Below, piece after piece: positions 44,209 through 52,876 of a DNA stretch of 64,000 nt; the stretch's first letter is position 1, and each line of letters opens with the position of its first letter. The stretch is from contig NZ_JAFKLZ010000002.1 in assembly GCF_017304615.1 (NCBI RefSeq), forward strand, positions 124,001-188,000. Reading direction: 5' to 3'. Below the pieces are notes generated by a model. The model had not been told where the DNA came from. It saw only the letters and a program-made list of their open reading frames with translations, and did not search any database. A program made the position numbers and the translations under genes. Origin of the DNA: Sphingomonas sp. GTDB taxonomy: Bacteria > Pseudomonadota > Alphaproteobacteria > Sphingomonadales > Sphingomonadaceae.

Positions 44209-45240
44209 TCACCGCAAGGGTTTGCCGGAGTCCTTCCAGCGATCGAGAACTTGGGAGTCGCCCGGCAGATTGTCCGCCTTCGCGACGCTGACGTCCTGAT
44301 ATTTGGGCTGGATGACCGACAATTCGGTTTTCACGGCCGGCGCGGCGCCAGGGATCAATGGCGTCGTGCCGGCCGCGAAACTGGTCGGGGGAGTAAGCGG
44401 CGCAAGCGGATCGATCTTGCGATACGGCCCCGGCATCGGCTCGCCGCCGCGATACCGCGCGTTGCTGAACGCCGCCGGCGTGCCCCAATAGCCTTTCCAG
44501 CGATGGAAGAAGTGTGCGCCGATCGCGTCGGTCATCACCAGGCTGCGGTTCCACGCCGGGGTCACGGCATAGGTGTGATAGTGCGTCGCGAGCCCCACCG
44601 CGCCCATGACGTAACCGTTGAGCGCCGCCGCCGCGATCCGCGTCGCGCGCGCCATCGCGGCGGCCGATCGCGGCCGCGCCATCGACCCGTCGCAGGCATA
44701 GCTGAACTGGCACCCGGTCGCGCGTTCGGACCCCTGATAGATCACCCCGCACACCGTCGCGGGAAAAGCCGGACTGCGCACGCGGTTGAGGATCACCTGC
44801 GCGACGGCGCGCTGACCGTCGTCGCTCTCCGACGCCGCTTCGTAATAGATCGCGGTCGCCAGGCAGTCGAGCGCGCGTCCGCGGTCGATCGCGCTCGCGC
44901 CGGCCATCGAGAAGGGCTGCGCCGGCTTCACCGTGCCGTCGAGATCGGGGGTCAGCACCACGTTGGCCGGGATCGCGAGCTTGCTGATGTCGATCGTGCC
45001 GGTCGTGCCGACCGTGGGCGCGGCTCCTTCATCAGCGACGTAGAGCGCGGCGGCGCCGGGGAAATGATCCTCGCTCTCGTACCCGATCGGCGGGAGCGAC
45101 GGGGCGGCCTTGGGGGCAGGTGGCGCGTAATAAGCGACCACCGCGGCCTTGGCTGACACCGCGAGCACAGGCACGCCGATCAGCAACGCGAACAGCGCCG
45201 CGCGGCTCCGCCGAATCGTCGATATGCGCCAATTGGTCAT
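44209..45240 (-). CDS. SleB-type cell wall hydrolase
   Basis: 343 residues. N-terminal signal or anchor (ALFALLIGVPVLAVSAKAAVV), about 90 residues of Pro/Ala-rich linker, then Hydrolase_2 domain: DCLATAIYYEAASESDDGQRAVAQVILNRV with catalytic Glu in YYEA, CGVIYQGSERATGCQFSYACDG and ATHYHTYAV. It would act on peptidoglycan in the periplasm, probably as a lytic transglycosylase-like enzyme. A TTAACCAT half-site lies about 100 bases upstream. Confidence 0.9.
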   Translation of the reverse strand: MTNWRISTIRRSRAALFALLIGVPVLAVSAKAAVVAYYAPPAPKAAPSLPPIGYESEDHFPGAAALYVADEGAAPTVGTTGTIDISKLAIPANVVLTPDLDGTVKPAQPFSMAGASAIDRGRALDCLATAIYYEAASESDDGQRAVAQVILNRVRSPAFPATVCGVIYQGSERATGCQFSYACDGSMARPRSAAAMARATRIAAAALNGYVMGAVGLATHYHTYAVTPAWNRSLVMTDAIGAHFFHRWKGYWGTPAAFSNARYRGGEPMPGPYRKIDPLAPLTPPTSFAAGTTPLIPGAAPAVKTELSVIQPKYQDVSVAKADNLPGDSQVLDRWKDSGKPLR

Positions 45241-45380
45241 CGGGGCCCCAGCCGGGTCGATCCCGGCGCAGGAGCGCCTAGCGCAGAAAGCTTACCAGAT
45301 CGCGGGCGATTTTGGGCGTGTCCCGCGGCGAAACGATTGATGGTTAACGCAAGATTTGCGGATCGCGAAGGTGACTGGCC

Positions 45381-45488
45381 CGCCAGCGAAGTGAATTCGC
45401 TGGCGTCGGACGGTCGGCGCTGCCAACCGCCGGCCGGCCTGATCGCTGTCAGCGATTAGCGCACGCTAATCGCGTCGCGGCTCAGGCC
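45381..45488. repeat. modular variable-stem hairpin element, copy 2 (3' of clpS)
   Basis: From left: hairpin CGCCAGCGAA/TTCGCTGGCG (45381-45405); TCGG linker; GGCGCTGCC; CGCCGGCCGG; outer arms GGCCTGA (45436-45442) and TCAGGCC (45482-45488) enclosing the inner palindrome, arms GCGATTAGCG and CGCTAATCGC (45452-45473). The right outer arm contains the clpS stop codon. Distance from first hairpin to palindrome is 46 bases, against 47 in the copy at 21031. Confidence 0.8.
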
Positions 45489-45835
45489 TTCTCCAGCGTG
45501 CATTGCAGCGGATGCTGGTTCTGCCGTGCGAAATCCATCACTTGGCTGACCTTGGTCTCCGCGACTTCGTAGGTGAATACGCCGCACACGCCGACGCCCT
45601 TCTGGTGGACGTGGAACATCACCCGCGTCGCTTCCTCCACCGACATGCGGAAGAATTGCTGGAGACACAGAACGACGAATTCCATCGGCGTGTAGTCGTC
45701 GTTGAGCATCAGCACGCGATACGGCGTCGGCTGCTTGGTCTTGCTGCGGGTCCGCGTCGCGATCCCGACGCCGGTGCCCTCGTCGTCGGAACGATCGGGC
45801 GGCAGGGCCATATGGGTGTTAGGAAAATCGCGCAT
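45482..45835 (-). CDS. clpS: ATP-dependent Clp protease adaptor ClpS
   Basis: 117 residues. The core [25 protein letters not shown] contains the substrate pocket (NDDYT and M) and [24 protein letters not shown] the ClpA-binding and His residues of the family. It hands N-degron substrates to ClpA. ATG 45835 is listed; ATG 45811 is possible and no ribosome site decides. It is not linked to clpA, which is 39 kb away. Confidence 0.95.
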   Translation of the reverse strand: MRDFPNTHMALPPDRSDDEGTGVGIATRTRSKTKQPTPYRVLMLNDDYTPMEFVVLCLQQFFRMSVEEATRVMFHVHQKGVGVCGVFTYEVAETKVSQVMDFARQNQHPLQCTLEKA

Positions 45836-45924
45836 CTCGAACGCGGAAATATGGCATTGGCCCCCTCAAGGGCAAGGGGTGGCGGATGCATTAACCCCGC
45901 TTTTGGTCGTGTTGGACGATCGCG

Positions 45925-48033
45925 CTAGAATGTTCCCTTCACTGACAAGGCGATGATCGGGCCGATCAACTGGTTGTGCTGCTCGCGGAACGACAGCGGC
46001 GAGATGGTGCGGTAACCGGTGTAGACGAAGCGATCCAGGCGGTGACGCGCGTTGAGCAGGTTTAGCACCGTAAGCCGCACCGTCATCCCGGCCAGGTCCT
46101 TGCGCTCGATAAAACTGCTCAGCCACCACGGGCCTTCCCAGCTGCGCTGCACCTGGGTCGGGTAATAGGATTTGTTGAAATGGTCGTAGGACGCCTCCGC
46201 CCCCCAGGCGAAGCGGCTGCGCGGCACATCCTGGCGGAACGCAAAGTCCAGCCACACATCGTGGTTGCCGCTGATCGACCGCTCGACACCGGTCAGCGGG
46301 TCGGCCACGCGCGTGCGTTCGATCCCCATCGTCGCGTCGAGCTTCGCGCCGCGCCAACCCAGCGGATCGAATTGCAGCGTGCTGGTGCTGACGATGCCAT
46401 AGCGTGTCGCGCGCGGCAGGTTGCCGACGCCCTCGTCGCTGGTCCCGATCGGAACGATGTCGATGATGTCGGTGATACGATGAGCATAACCGCGCAGCCG
46501 CGTCTTGCCCCACTTGCCGAGTTCACGCCCTACTTCGCCTTCCAGTTCCCAGCTTTGGGGCGGCACCAGTTCGGGGTTGCCGGCATTCTGACGATCCTGG
46601 CTGAGGTTCGGTTGCGACAGGAAATCGTAGAAGCTGATCTGGCCGACCCGTCGGCTTAGCTTCAGGGTCGCATCCCAGCCTGGCGACGGCCGCCAGCCGA
46701 GCGAAATGCTGCCCTTGGGCCGGAAGAACTTGCGCGGTGCCAGGTTGCCGTCGACGCGCGCCAGCGTGCTCTGTTCTGCTCCGAGCACGACCTGCAGGTC
46801 GAGCTTGGTATTGAGCGGCCGGCTGAACGTCGCGGTGCCCTCGTATCGGGTTTCCTCGACCTTGCCCGATCCGCCGGGGAACGGCACCGGCTCGAAGCTG
46901 CCGGTCGGCGACAGATTGGCTAGCGACCCGCGCTGATCGAGCGAATTATAGGCGCGCTCGAACGCCAGTTGCCAGGCGTTCCTGCCGGTCTTCCACGAAT
47001 ATTCGGCGCGGCCGACCGTCTCGCCGATATACGAGTTGCGACCGTAAAGGATGCCGGTATCGGGCGCGCCGCTGTCGAAGGTCGTGACCTGCTTTTGATA
47101 AAGCGGCTCGTGATCGAAATGCCGCACGCCGATCAGCTTGAGCCGCCCCGGCCCGAGTCGGAAGTCATAGTCGCCGCTGATGTCGTAGTAGAAACCCTTG
47201 AGCGTGTTGCGGATCACCCGGTCGCGATTGTCGCCGTCGGTGCGCACACGGCGATCGCCGTTATATGTCGGGTTCCAATAGGGCGTGGCGGACAGTGTCA
47301 GATTGCCCTTGGAAGAGCCCGGTCCGCGGAATGCCAGCTTGGCCCTGACCGTCACAAGGTCCGATTCGCTGTGATAGATCTGGTAGCGCCGCTCGATCAG
47401 CGCGCCAGTCGCGTCGGTGATCAGCACCGGCCCGCCGAACCCGCCGCGCCCGGTGTCGTCCACCACCGACAGTGTATAATCGAGCCAGTCGAGCTTGCCC
47501 GAATAGCTGATCGACCCGCTAATCGGCCGCGCTCGCGCGAAGTGGGGGCGGAAATCGGGGGTCCATTCGAACTGGCCCTTGCCGCCGCCAGCCTTGACGA
47601 TGACGTTGGCGACCTGGCCGACCAGCCCGGCGATGCCCAGGCTGGAGGCGTCGACCAGTTCGATCCGTTCGACATTGACGGCAGGAACGTTGCGCAGTTC
47701 GGCGACGGCACCGCCCGATTTGTTGGCGACGCGTTCGCCGTTGATCAGTACATTCTCCGACGCCTGGCCGAGGCCGCGATCATCCGTGTCGACGCTCTTG
47801 ATCGTGAAGCCCGGCAGCTGGGTGAGCATGTCGTACGCGGTCTGCGGCGCGAAGCGGGCGAAGTCGGCGGGCAAATAGATCCGCTTCGCGGTGGCATCCG
47901 ATACCGGCCGGGGCGCCGGCGCGACCGCGGGGCCGGAGGACGGCGCGGATTGAGCACGGGCAAGGTCGGGCAGGACCAATGCGACGCCGGCGAGCAAAGC
48001 CGCCCGCAAGCGAAAGACAAACTGACGCGACAT
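45925..48033 (-). CDS. TonB-dependent outer membrane receptor
   Basis: 702 residues from ATG 48033 (GGGAGGG upstream). Signal peptide ending LPDLARAQS, plug domain (AYDMLTQLPGFTIKSVDTDD, VLINGERVANKSGG, AVNVERIELVDASSLG), then a 22-strand-type barrel ending in Phe (SVKGTF), a normal outer-membrane finish. Small for the class. Substrate not readable. The promoter overlaps a dyad similar to BlaI/CopY operators. Confidence 0.92.
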   Translation of the reverse strand: MSRQFVFRLRAALLAGVALVLPDLARAQSAPSSGPAVAPAPRPVSDATAKRIYLPADFARFAPQTAYDMLTQLPGFTIKSVDTDDRGLGQASENVLINGERVANKSGGAVAELRNVPAVNVERIELVDASSLGIAGLVGQVANVIVKAGGGKGQFEWTPDFRPHFARARPISGSISYSGKLDWLDYTLSVVDDTGRGGFGGPVLITDATGALIERRYQIYHSESDLVTVRAKLAFRGPGSSKGNLTLSATPYWNPTYNGDRRVRTDGDNRDRVIRNTLKGFYYDISGDYDFRLGPGRLKLIGVRHFDHEPLYQKQVTTFDSGAPDTGILYGRNSYIGETVGRAEYSWKTGRNAWQLAFERAYNSLDQRGSLANLSPTGSFEPVPFPGGSGKVEETRYEGTATFSRPLNTKLDLQVVLGAEQSTLARVDGNLAPRKFFRPKGSISLGWRPSPGWDATLKLSRRVGQISFYDFLSQPNLSQDRQNAGNPELVPPQSWELEGEVGRELGKWGKTRLRGYAHRITDIIDIVPIGTSDEGVGNLPRATRYGIVSTSTLQFDPLGWRGAKLDATMGIERTRVADPLTGVERSISGNHDVWLDFAFRQDVPRSRFAWGAEASYDHFNKSYYPTQVQRSWEGPWWLSSFIERKDLAGMTVRLTVLNLLNARHRLDRFVYTGYRTISPLSFREQHNQLIGPIIALSVKGTF

Positions 48034-48068
48034 TGACCACACCCTCCCGCACACGCCATCGCATGCAA

Positions 48069-48104
48069 TGACTACATTTGTAGTCAACGGAGAGCTTCAG
48101 TCAA
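48069..48104 (-). promoter_or_regulatory. promoter with overlapping BlaI/CopY-like operator
   Basis: Minus-strand TTGACT (48104-48099) and TACAAA (48082-48077) are 16 bases apart, like -35 and -10 boxes. The -10 lies inside an 18-bp dyad TGACTACA-TT-TGTAGTCA (48069-48086), whose TACA-N2-TGTA core is that of BlaI/MecI/CopY repressors. Bound repressor would block the TonB receptor promoter. Confidence 0.55.
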
Positions 48105-48171
48105 GCTGTCTTATTTCTATAGCACACAAAATGTGGGCGGCAACGGCTATCGGCCTGACCGCTTCGACAAG

Positions 48172-48208
48172 AAAAAAGGCGACCGCCGGATGTCCGGCGA
48201 CCGCCTTT
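48172..48208 (-). terminator. rho-independent terminator of the phasin gene
   Basis: On the minus strand AAAGGCG-GT-CGCCGGA / TCCGGCG-GT-CGCCTTT form two stem blocks with a small internal loop, then a run of six T. It starts 31 bases past the phasin stop. Confidence 0.85.
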
Positions 48209-48238
48209 GTTTTCCTGCCTGATCGGCGAAGGTTTCGC

Positions 48239-48958
48239 TTACGCGGCGACCTTCAGCTTCTCGGCGGCAACCGCGACGCGGTTCGAGATCGGCTTGGCGA
48301 CGTCGCCGGCCAGCTTGATCATCGCTTCGGTGTTCTTCGACGTCTCGGCGACCATCGAATCGAACTGGCCCTTCACGAAGTCGGTGTGGAGCTTGAAGAA
48401 GTCGGTCGGCGACTTGGCACCGGCGAAGCTCTTCAGCGCGGCGGTGGTGCCTTCGAACTGCTTGCGGGCATATTCGGCATAGCCCTGGCCCAACGTCTCG
48501 AAGCCCTTGGCCGCGATCTTGCCCGATTCGACGAGCGCTTCGACGTTGCCCTTGCTGAACTCGTTCAGCTCTTCGAACGCCTTCTGGCCCTTGGCCGCGG
48601 CGTCCTTCGCCTTGGCGGTCATGTCGGCGAAATAGGCCTGGCCCTTCTCGGCCACGTCCTTGATGGTGTCGGTCATCTTGGTCACTTCCTTCTTGATGGC
48701 CGGCGCGGCTTCGGCGACGGCAGAGGGTACGGTTTCGGTAACTGCGGTAACAATCTTCTCGGCGGCGGCTTCGACGACCGGCCAGACCGGCTGCTCTACG
48801 GCAGGCGTTTCGGCGACGACGGCGGGCGCGGCCTCGACCGGATCGGCCTTGACCAGTTCCGCCTTGAGCGGCGCCGGTGCGGCCGGCTTGGCGACGGCCG
48901 GTTTCTTCGCCGCGGGCTTGCGCGCCGCAGGTTTGGAAACGGGGGTCTTGCTGGCCAT
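48239..48958 (-). CDS. phasin family protein
   Basis: 239 residues from MASKTPVSKPAARKPAAKKP. N-terminal third is Ala/Pro/Lys-rich, then the phasin domain: ADMTAKAKDAAAKGQKAFEELNEFSKGNVEALVESGKIAAKGFETLGQGYAEYARKQF (in pieces) and VKGQFDSMVAETSKN. Amphipathic helices coat polyhydroxyalkanoate granules. Downstream of phaC on the same strand, across TGCA-rich putative PhaR sites. Confidence 0.93.
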   Translation of the reverse strand: MASKTPVSKPAARKPAAKKPAVAKPAAPAPLKAELVKADPVEAAPAVVAETPAVEQPVWPVVEAAAEKIVTAVTETVPSAVAEAAPAIKKEVTKMTDTIKDVAEKGQAYFADMTAKAKDAAAKGQKAFEELNEFSKGNVEALVESGKIAAKGFETLGQGYAEYARKQFEGTTAALKSFAGAKSPTDFFKLHTDFVKGQFDSMVAETSKNTEAMIKLAGDVAKPISNRVAVAAEKLKVAA

Positions 48959-48960
48959 CA

Positions 48961-49048
48961 CTGCACTCCGCAACGTCATTGCTGCAGTGCACAAATAGGA
49001 TGGTTGCTGCAATAGTCAAGCAGATTTTGTGCAGTGCAACATAAGCTG
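48961..49048. promoter_or_regulatory. TGCA-rich cluster, putative PhaR binding sites
   Basis: Within 90 bases between phasin and phaC: CTGCACTCCGCAA (48961), TTGCTGCAGTGCACAA (48979-48994), GTTGCTGCAA (49003), TTGTGCAGTGCAACA (49027-49041) and AGCTGCAC. Two are imperfect dyads of TTGTGCA. PhaR repressors of PHA genes bind TGC/GCA-rich dyads in phasin promoters. Confidence 0.55.
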
Positions 49049-49058
49049 CACGGAACCG

Positions 49059-50648
49059 TCACCGCGCCTTAACGTAGCGTCCCGGAGCGTCTTCGATCGC
49101 GGCGAGCTTGCCCTCGCCCGGCACGCGCGCGCCCTTGGCCTCGACCTGCTTGGCACCGAACCCGCGGATCCATTCGATCCAGTCGGGCCACCAGCTTCCC
49201 TTATGCTCGGTCGCGCTCGCGACGAAATCGGCCAACGACTTGGCTGCGGAATCTCCGGTCCAATATTGGTATTTGCCGGCACTCGGCGGGTTCACGACGC
49301 CCGCGATATGCCCGGACCCCGCTAGTACGAACTTGATCGGCCCGGCGAAGTGGTGCGTGATCTTCCACACGCTTTCGACCGGCGCGATATGATCTTCGCG
49401 TCCGGCCTGAATGTAGGCGGGCGTTTCCACCTTCGACAGGTCGATCCCCACGCCGAGCGCTTCGATCGCGCCGGGCTGCGACAATTTGTTGTCGCGATAC
49501 AGATCGATCAGATACGCCTTGTGCCACTTGGCAGGCAGGTTGGTGACGTCGCCGTTCCAATGCAGCAGGTCGAACGACGGATGCTTGTCGCCCATCAGGT
49601 AATGGTTGACCACCGGCGACCAGATCAGGTCGCGCCCTCGCAGCATGTTGAACGTCGCGGCTAGATAGCGCCCGTCGAGATACCCCTCGCCCGACAAGGT
49701 CTCGATCAGTTGCAGATAGGAATCGTCGATGAAGTTGAGCAGTTCGCCGGCTTCGGAAAAATCGACCTGCGCGGTGAAGAAGGTCGCGCTCTTGACCTTC
49801 TTCGCGGCGCCCTTCGCCGCCAGCACCGCGAGCGTCGCGGCGAGCGTGGTGCCCGCCACGCAATAGCCGATCGCATGGACCGACTTGACGTCGAGCGCGT
49901 CGCGGATCGTGTCGATCGCGTCGATCTGCGCCGCGATATAATCGTCCCAGATCACGTCCTTCATCGACGCGTCGGCCGACTTCCAGCTGACCATGAACAC
50001 GCTCAGCCCCTGGTCGACCGCCCAGCGGATGAAGCTTTTCTCGGGGCTGAGATCGAGGATGTAGAAGCGGTTGATCCACGGCGGGAAGATGACGAGGGGC
50101 GTCGCAGCGACGTGATCGGTCGTCGGGCTGTACTGGATAAGCTGATAGAGCGGCGTTTCGTGGACGACCTTGCCGGGCGTCGCCGCGATGTTGACGCCGA
50201 GTTCGAACGCCTCGCTGTCAGTGTGCGTCAACTGCCCGCGCTGGAAATCGCGCAGCATCTTCGCGAACCCTTCGGCGAGACTCGCACCGTTGGTGTCAAG
50301 CGCCTTGTTGAGCGCCCTGGGATTGGTGAAGGGCGAATTGGCCGGGCTCATCGCCTCGACCAGCGTCCGCATCGCGAAGCGGGCGCGCTCCCGCGCGGCA
50401 TCGTCGAGACCCGGCGCATCCTCGACCGACTTCATCATCGCCTCGGCCATCACCGAATAGCCCTGACGCATCAGGTCGAACAGCGGATGCTCCCACTCCG
50501 GACCCGAAAAACGCCGATCCTTCGGATCGACCGCGTTGCGCCCGACGGCAGCCACCGGCGCCAGCACCTGCCCCCAGGCGTCGAGCAGTGCCCGGACGCC
50601 GGCAGCGGGCGTAACAGAATCGGTCTGCGGCGCGGAATCCTCGTCCAT
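49059..50648 (-). CDS. phaC: class I poly(3-hydroxyalkanoate) synthase
   Basis: 529 residues. N-terminal PhaC_N region with WEHPLFDLMRQGY and NTPGK-like ATPGKVVHETPLYQLIQY, then alpha/beta hydrolase core with lipase-box-like GYCVAGT (Cys263), Asp in GREDHIAPVES and His in GSGHIAGVVNPP. Class I because of length and lack of a PhaE/PhaR partner. It polymerises hydroxyacyl-CoA into storage granules; propionyl-CoA-derived C5 units could enter (inference). Confidence 0.95.
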   Translation of the reverse strand: MDEDSAPQTDSVTPAAGVRALLDAWGQVLAPVAAVGRNAVDPKDRRFSGPEWEHPLFDLMRQGYSVMAEAMMKSVEDAPGLDDAARERARFAMRTLVEAMSPANSPFTNPRALNKALDTNGASLAEGFAKMLRDFQRGQLTHTDSEAFELGVNIAATPGKVVHETPLYQLIQYSPTTDHVAATPLVIFPPWINRFYILDLSPEKSFIRWAVDQGLSVFMVSWKSADASMKDVIWDDYIAAQIDAIDTIRDALDVKSVHAIGYCVAGTTLAATLAVLAAKGAAKKVKSATFFTAQVDFSEAGELLNFIDDSYLQLIETLSGEGYLDGRYLAATFNMLRGRDLIWSPVVNHYLMGDKHPSFDLLHWNGDVTNLPAKWHKAYLIDLYRDNKLSQPGAIEALGVGIDLSKVETPAYIQAGREDHIAPVESVWKITHHFAGPIKFVLAGSGHIAGVVNPPSAGKYQYWTGDSAAKSLADFVASATEHKGSWWPDWIEWIRGFGAKQVEAKGARVPGEGKLAAIEDAPGRYVKAR

Positions 50649-50766
50649 GTCGCCGGTCTAGTTTATCCGGGCAGCGTTTGCACGCCGCGGGAAACCCGCG
50701 CACGATTATTTTACATCGGACGGTTTGGACTTTCGCCAACGAGCGTTGCGGTGCAGAAGCGCGGGC

Positions 50767-51975
50767 ATGTCCGACGATTTCTACCGCATCAAGCGGCTGC
50801 CGCCCTACATCATCGCCGAAGTCAACGGCATGCGGGCAGCGGCGCGTGCGGCGGGCGAGGACATTATCGACCTCGGCATGGGCAACCCCGATCTGCCGCC
50901 GCCGCCGCATGTCATCGAGAAGCTGGTCGAGGTCGCGCAGAAACCGAACGCGCACGGCTATTCGCAGTCGAAGGGTATTCCCGGCCTGCGCCGCGCCCAG
51001 GCGAACTATTACGGTCGCCGGTTCGGCGTCGAGGTCGATCCCGAGACCGAAGTCGTCGTGACGATGGGGTCGAAGGAGGGGCTCGCCAGCCTTGCGACGG
51101 CTATCACCGCGCCGGGCGACGTCGTGCTCGCGCCCAATCCGAGCTACCCGATCCACACGTTCGGCTTCATCATCGCCGGCGCGACGATCCGCGCGGTGCC
51201 GACCACGCCCGACGAGCATTATTTCGAGGCGCTCGAGCGCGCGATCGCCTTCACCGTGCCGCGCCCATCGGTGCTGGTGGTCAACTATCCGTCCAACCCA
51301 ACGGCCGAAACGGTCGATCTTGCTTTCTACGAACGCCTCGTCGCCTGGGCGCGCGAGAACAAGGTGTGGATCATTTCCGACCTCGCCTATTCGGAGCTTT
51401 ATTACGACGGCAACCCGACCGTCTCGATCCTGCAGGTCGAGGGCGCAAAGGACGTGGCGGTCGAATTCACCAGCCTGTCCAAGACCTATTCGATGGCCGG
51501 CTGGCGGATCGGGTTCGCGGTCGGCAACAAGCAGTTGATCGCCGCGATGACGCGCGTGAAGTCGTATCTCGACTACGGCGCCTTCACCCCGATCCAGGCC
51601 GCCGCGTGCGCCGCGCTCAACGGCCCGCAGGACATTGTCGAGAAGAACCGCCAACTCTATCACAAGCGCCGCGACGTTTTGGTCGAAAGCTTCGGCCGCG
51701 CGGGTTGGGACATTCCGGCCCCGCGCGCGAGCATGTTCGCCTGGGCCCCGCTGCCCCCCGCGCTCGCGCACCTAGGCAGCCTTGAGTTCTCCAAACAATT
51801 GCTGACTCACGCTCAGGTCGCGGTTGCGCCAGGGGTGGGCTATGGCGAGAATGGAGAAGGCTTCGTGCGCATCGCGTTGGTCGAGAACGAACAGCGGCTG
51901 CGCCAGGCGGCGCGCAACGTGAAGCGCTATCTCCAATCGATGGGGGTCAATACTCCCGGCGCATCGGCGGGCTGA
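50767..51975 (+). CDS. aminotransferase class I/II (AlaC/LL-DAP aminotransferase-like)
   Basis: 402 residues from MSDDFYRIKRLPPYI. PLP lysine in SLSKTYSMAGWRIGF, cofactor Asn/Asp/Tyr in NYPSNPTAETVDL and ISDLAYSELYYDG. This protein group is often labelled either LL-diaminopimelate aminotransferase or alanine transaminase AlaC; the sequence alone does not settle it. Divergent from phaC with 118 bases between. Confidence 0.9.
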   Translation: MSDDFYRIKRLPPYIIAEVNGMRAAARAAGEDIIDLGMGNPDLPPPPHVIEKLVEVAQKPNAHGYSQSKGIPGLRRAQANYYGRRFGVEVDPETEVVVTMGSKEGLASLATAITAPGDVVLAPNPSYPIHTFGFIIAGATIRAVPTTPDEHYFEALERAIAFTVPRPSVLVVNYPSNPTAETVDLAFYERLVAWARENKVWIISDLAYSELYYDGNPTVSILQVEGAKDVAVEFTSLSKTYSMAGWRIGFAVGNKQLIAAMTRVKSYLDYGAFTPIQAAACAALNGPQDIVEKNRQLYHKRRDVLVESFGRAGWDIPAPRASMFAWAPLPPALAHLGSLEFSKQLLTHAQVAVAPGVGYGENGEGFVRIALVENEQRLRQAARNVKRYLQSMGVNTPGASAG

Positions 51976-52012
51976 GCCGACGTTTCGCGTGATCGCTGAC
52001 AATCAGAACATC

Positions 52013-52091
52013 GTGTTCCGGCGCAGGCCGGAACGCTGGCGACCATCGCATCGCCAGAAGACCAGCGCTCCGGCCTACACCGGAGCACTGT
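52013..52091. repeat. inverted dispersed repeat (TTCCGGC type)
   Basis: TTCCGGC/GCCGGAA hairpin, TGGCGA/TCGCCA pair and GCTCCGG/CCGGAGC hairpin, with ACGCTGG and CCAGCGC as outer complements. The three-hairpin arrangement is a recurrent sphingomonad intergenic repeat. It lies between the aminotransferase and the TauE exporter start. Confidence 0.75.
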
Positions 52092-52095
52092 AAGA

Positions 52096-52863
52096 GTGAT
52101 CGACTGGCATTATTCGCTGGCCGGCGTGCTGGTCGGGCTTGTCGTCGGCCTGACCGGCGTCGGCGGCGGATCGCTGATGACTCCGCTGCTCGTGCTGGTG
52201 TTCGGCGTCGCGCCGACCACCGCGGTCGGCACGGACCTGCTCTATGCCTCGGCGACCAAGGCGGTCGGCACGACAGTCCACGGCTGGCGCGGCACGGTCA
52301 GCTGGAAAGTGGTAGCGCGGCTGGCGATGGGCAGCGTGCCGGCGACGATCGTCACGCTGCTGGCGCTCGGCGCATCGAACAAGGCGCATACCGGCCACGC
52401 GATTTCGGTCATTCTGGGCATCGTCCTGATCCTGTCGGCCATGGCCGCGCTGTTTCGCGCACGCATCGTCGCGTTCGTGGCGCCGCGCGTCGACACGGTC
52501 GGCCACGAGCATCCGGTCATCCTCACCGTGCTGCTCGGCGCGGTGCTCGGCGCGATGGTGTCGCTGACGTCGGTCGGGGCGGGGGCGCTGGGGATGACCG
52601 CGCTGTTGATCCTCTATCCCGAGTTGCCGGTGAACAAGCTGGTCGGATCGGACATCGCACATGCCGTGCCGCTGACGCTGCTGGCGGGGACCGGGCACTG
52701 GCTGCTCGGTTCGGTCGACGGGGCACTGCTGGTCTCGCTGCTGTGCGGATCGATCCCCGGCATCATCGTCGGCAGCTTGATTTCGTCGCGCGTGTCGGAC
52801 CGCTTCCTCAGTCCGATCCTGGCGACGGTATTGCTGCTCGTCGGCGTCAAATTGCTGTTCTGA
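52096..52863 (+). CDS. TauE/SafE family sulfite/anion exporter
   Basis: 255 residues, seven to eight hydrophobic helices in two similar halves: GLTGVGGGSLMTPLLVLVFG with VGTDLLYASATKAVG, and SLTSVGAGALGMTALLILYP with VGSDIAHAVPLTLL. This internal duplication defines the family, which exports sulfite, sulfoacetate or other organosulfur anions through the inner membrane. Substrate unknown. Confidence 0.92.
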   Translation: MIDWHYSLAGVLVGLVVGLTGVGGGSLMTPLLVLVFGVAPTTAVGTDLLYASATKAVGTTVHGWRGTVSWKVVARLAMGSVPATIVTLLALGASNKAHTGHAISVILGIVLILSAMAALFRARIVAFVAPRVDTVGHEHPVILTVLLGAVLGAMVSLTSVGAGALGMTALLILYPELPVNKLVGSDIAHAVPLTLLAGTGHWLLGSVDGALLVSLLCGSIPGIIVGSLISSRVSDRFLSPILATVLLLVGVKLLF

Positions 52864-52876
52864 TGGTGCGCCCGCA

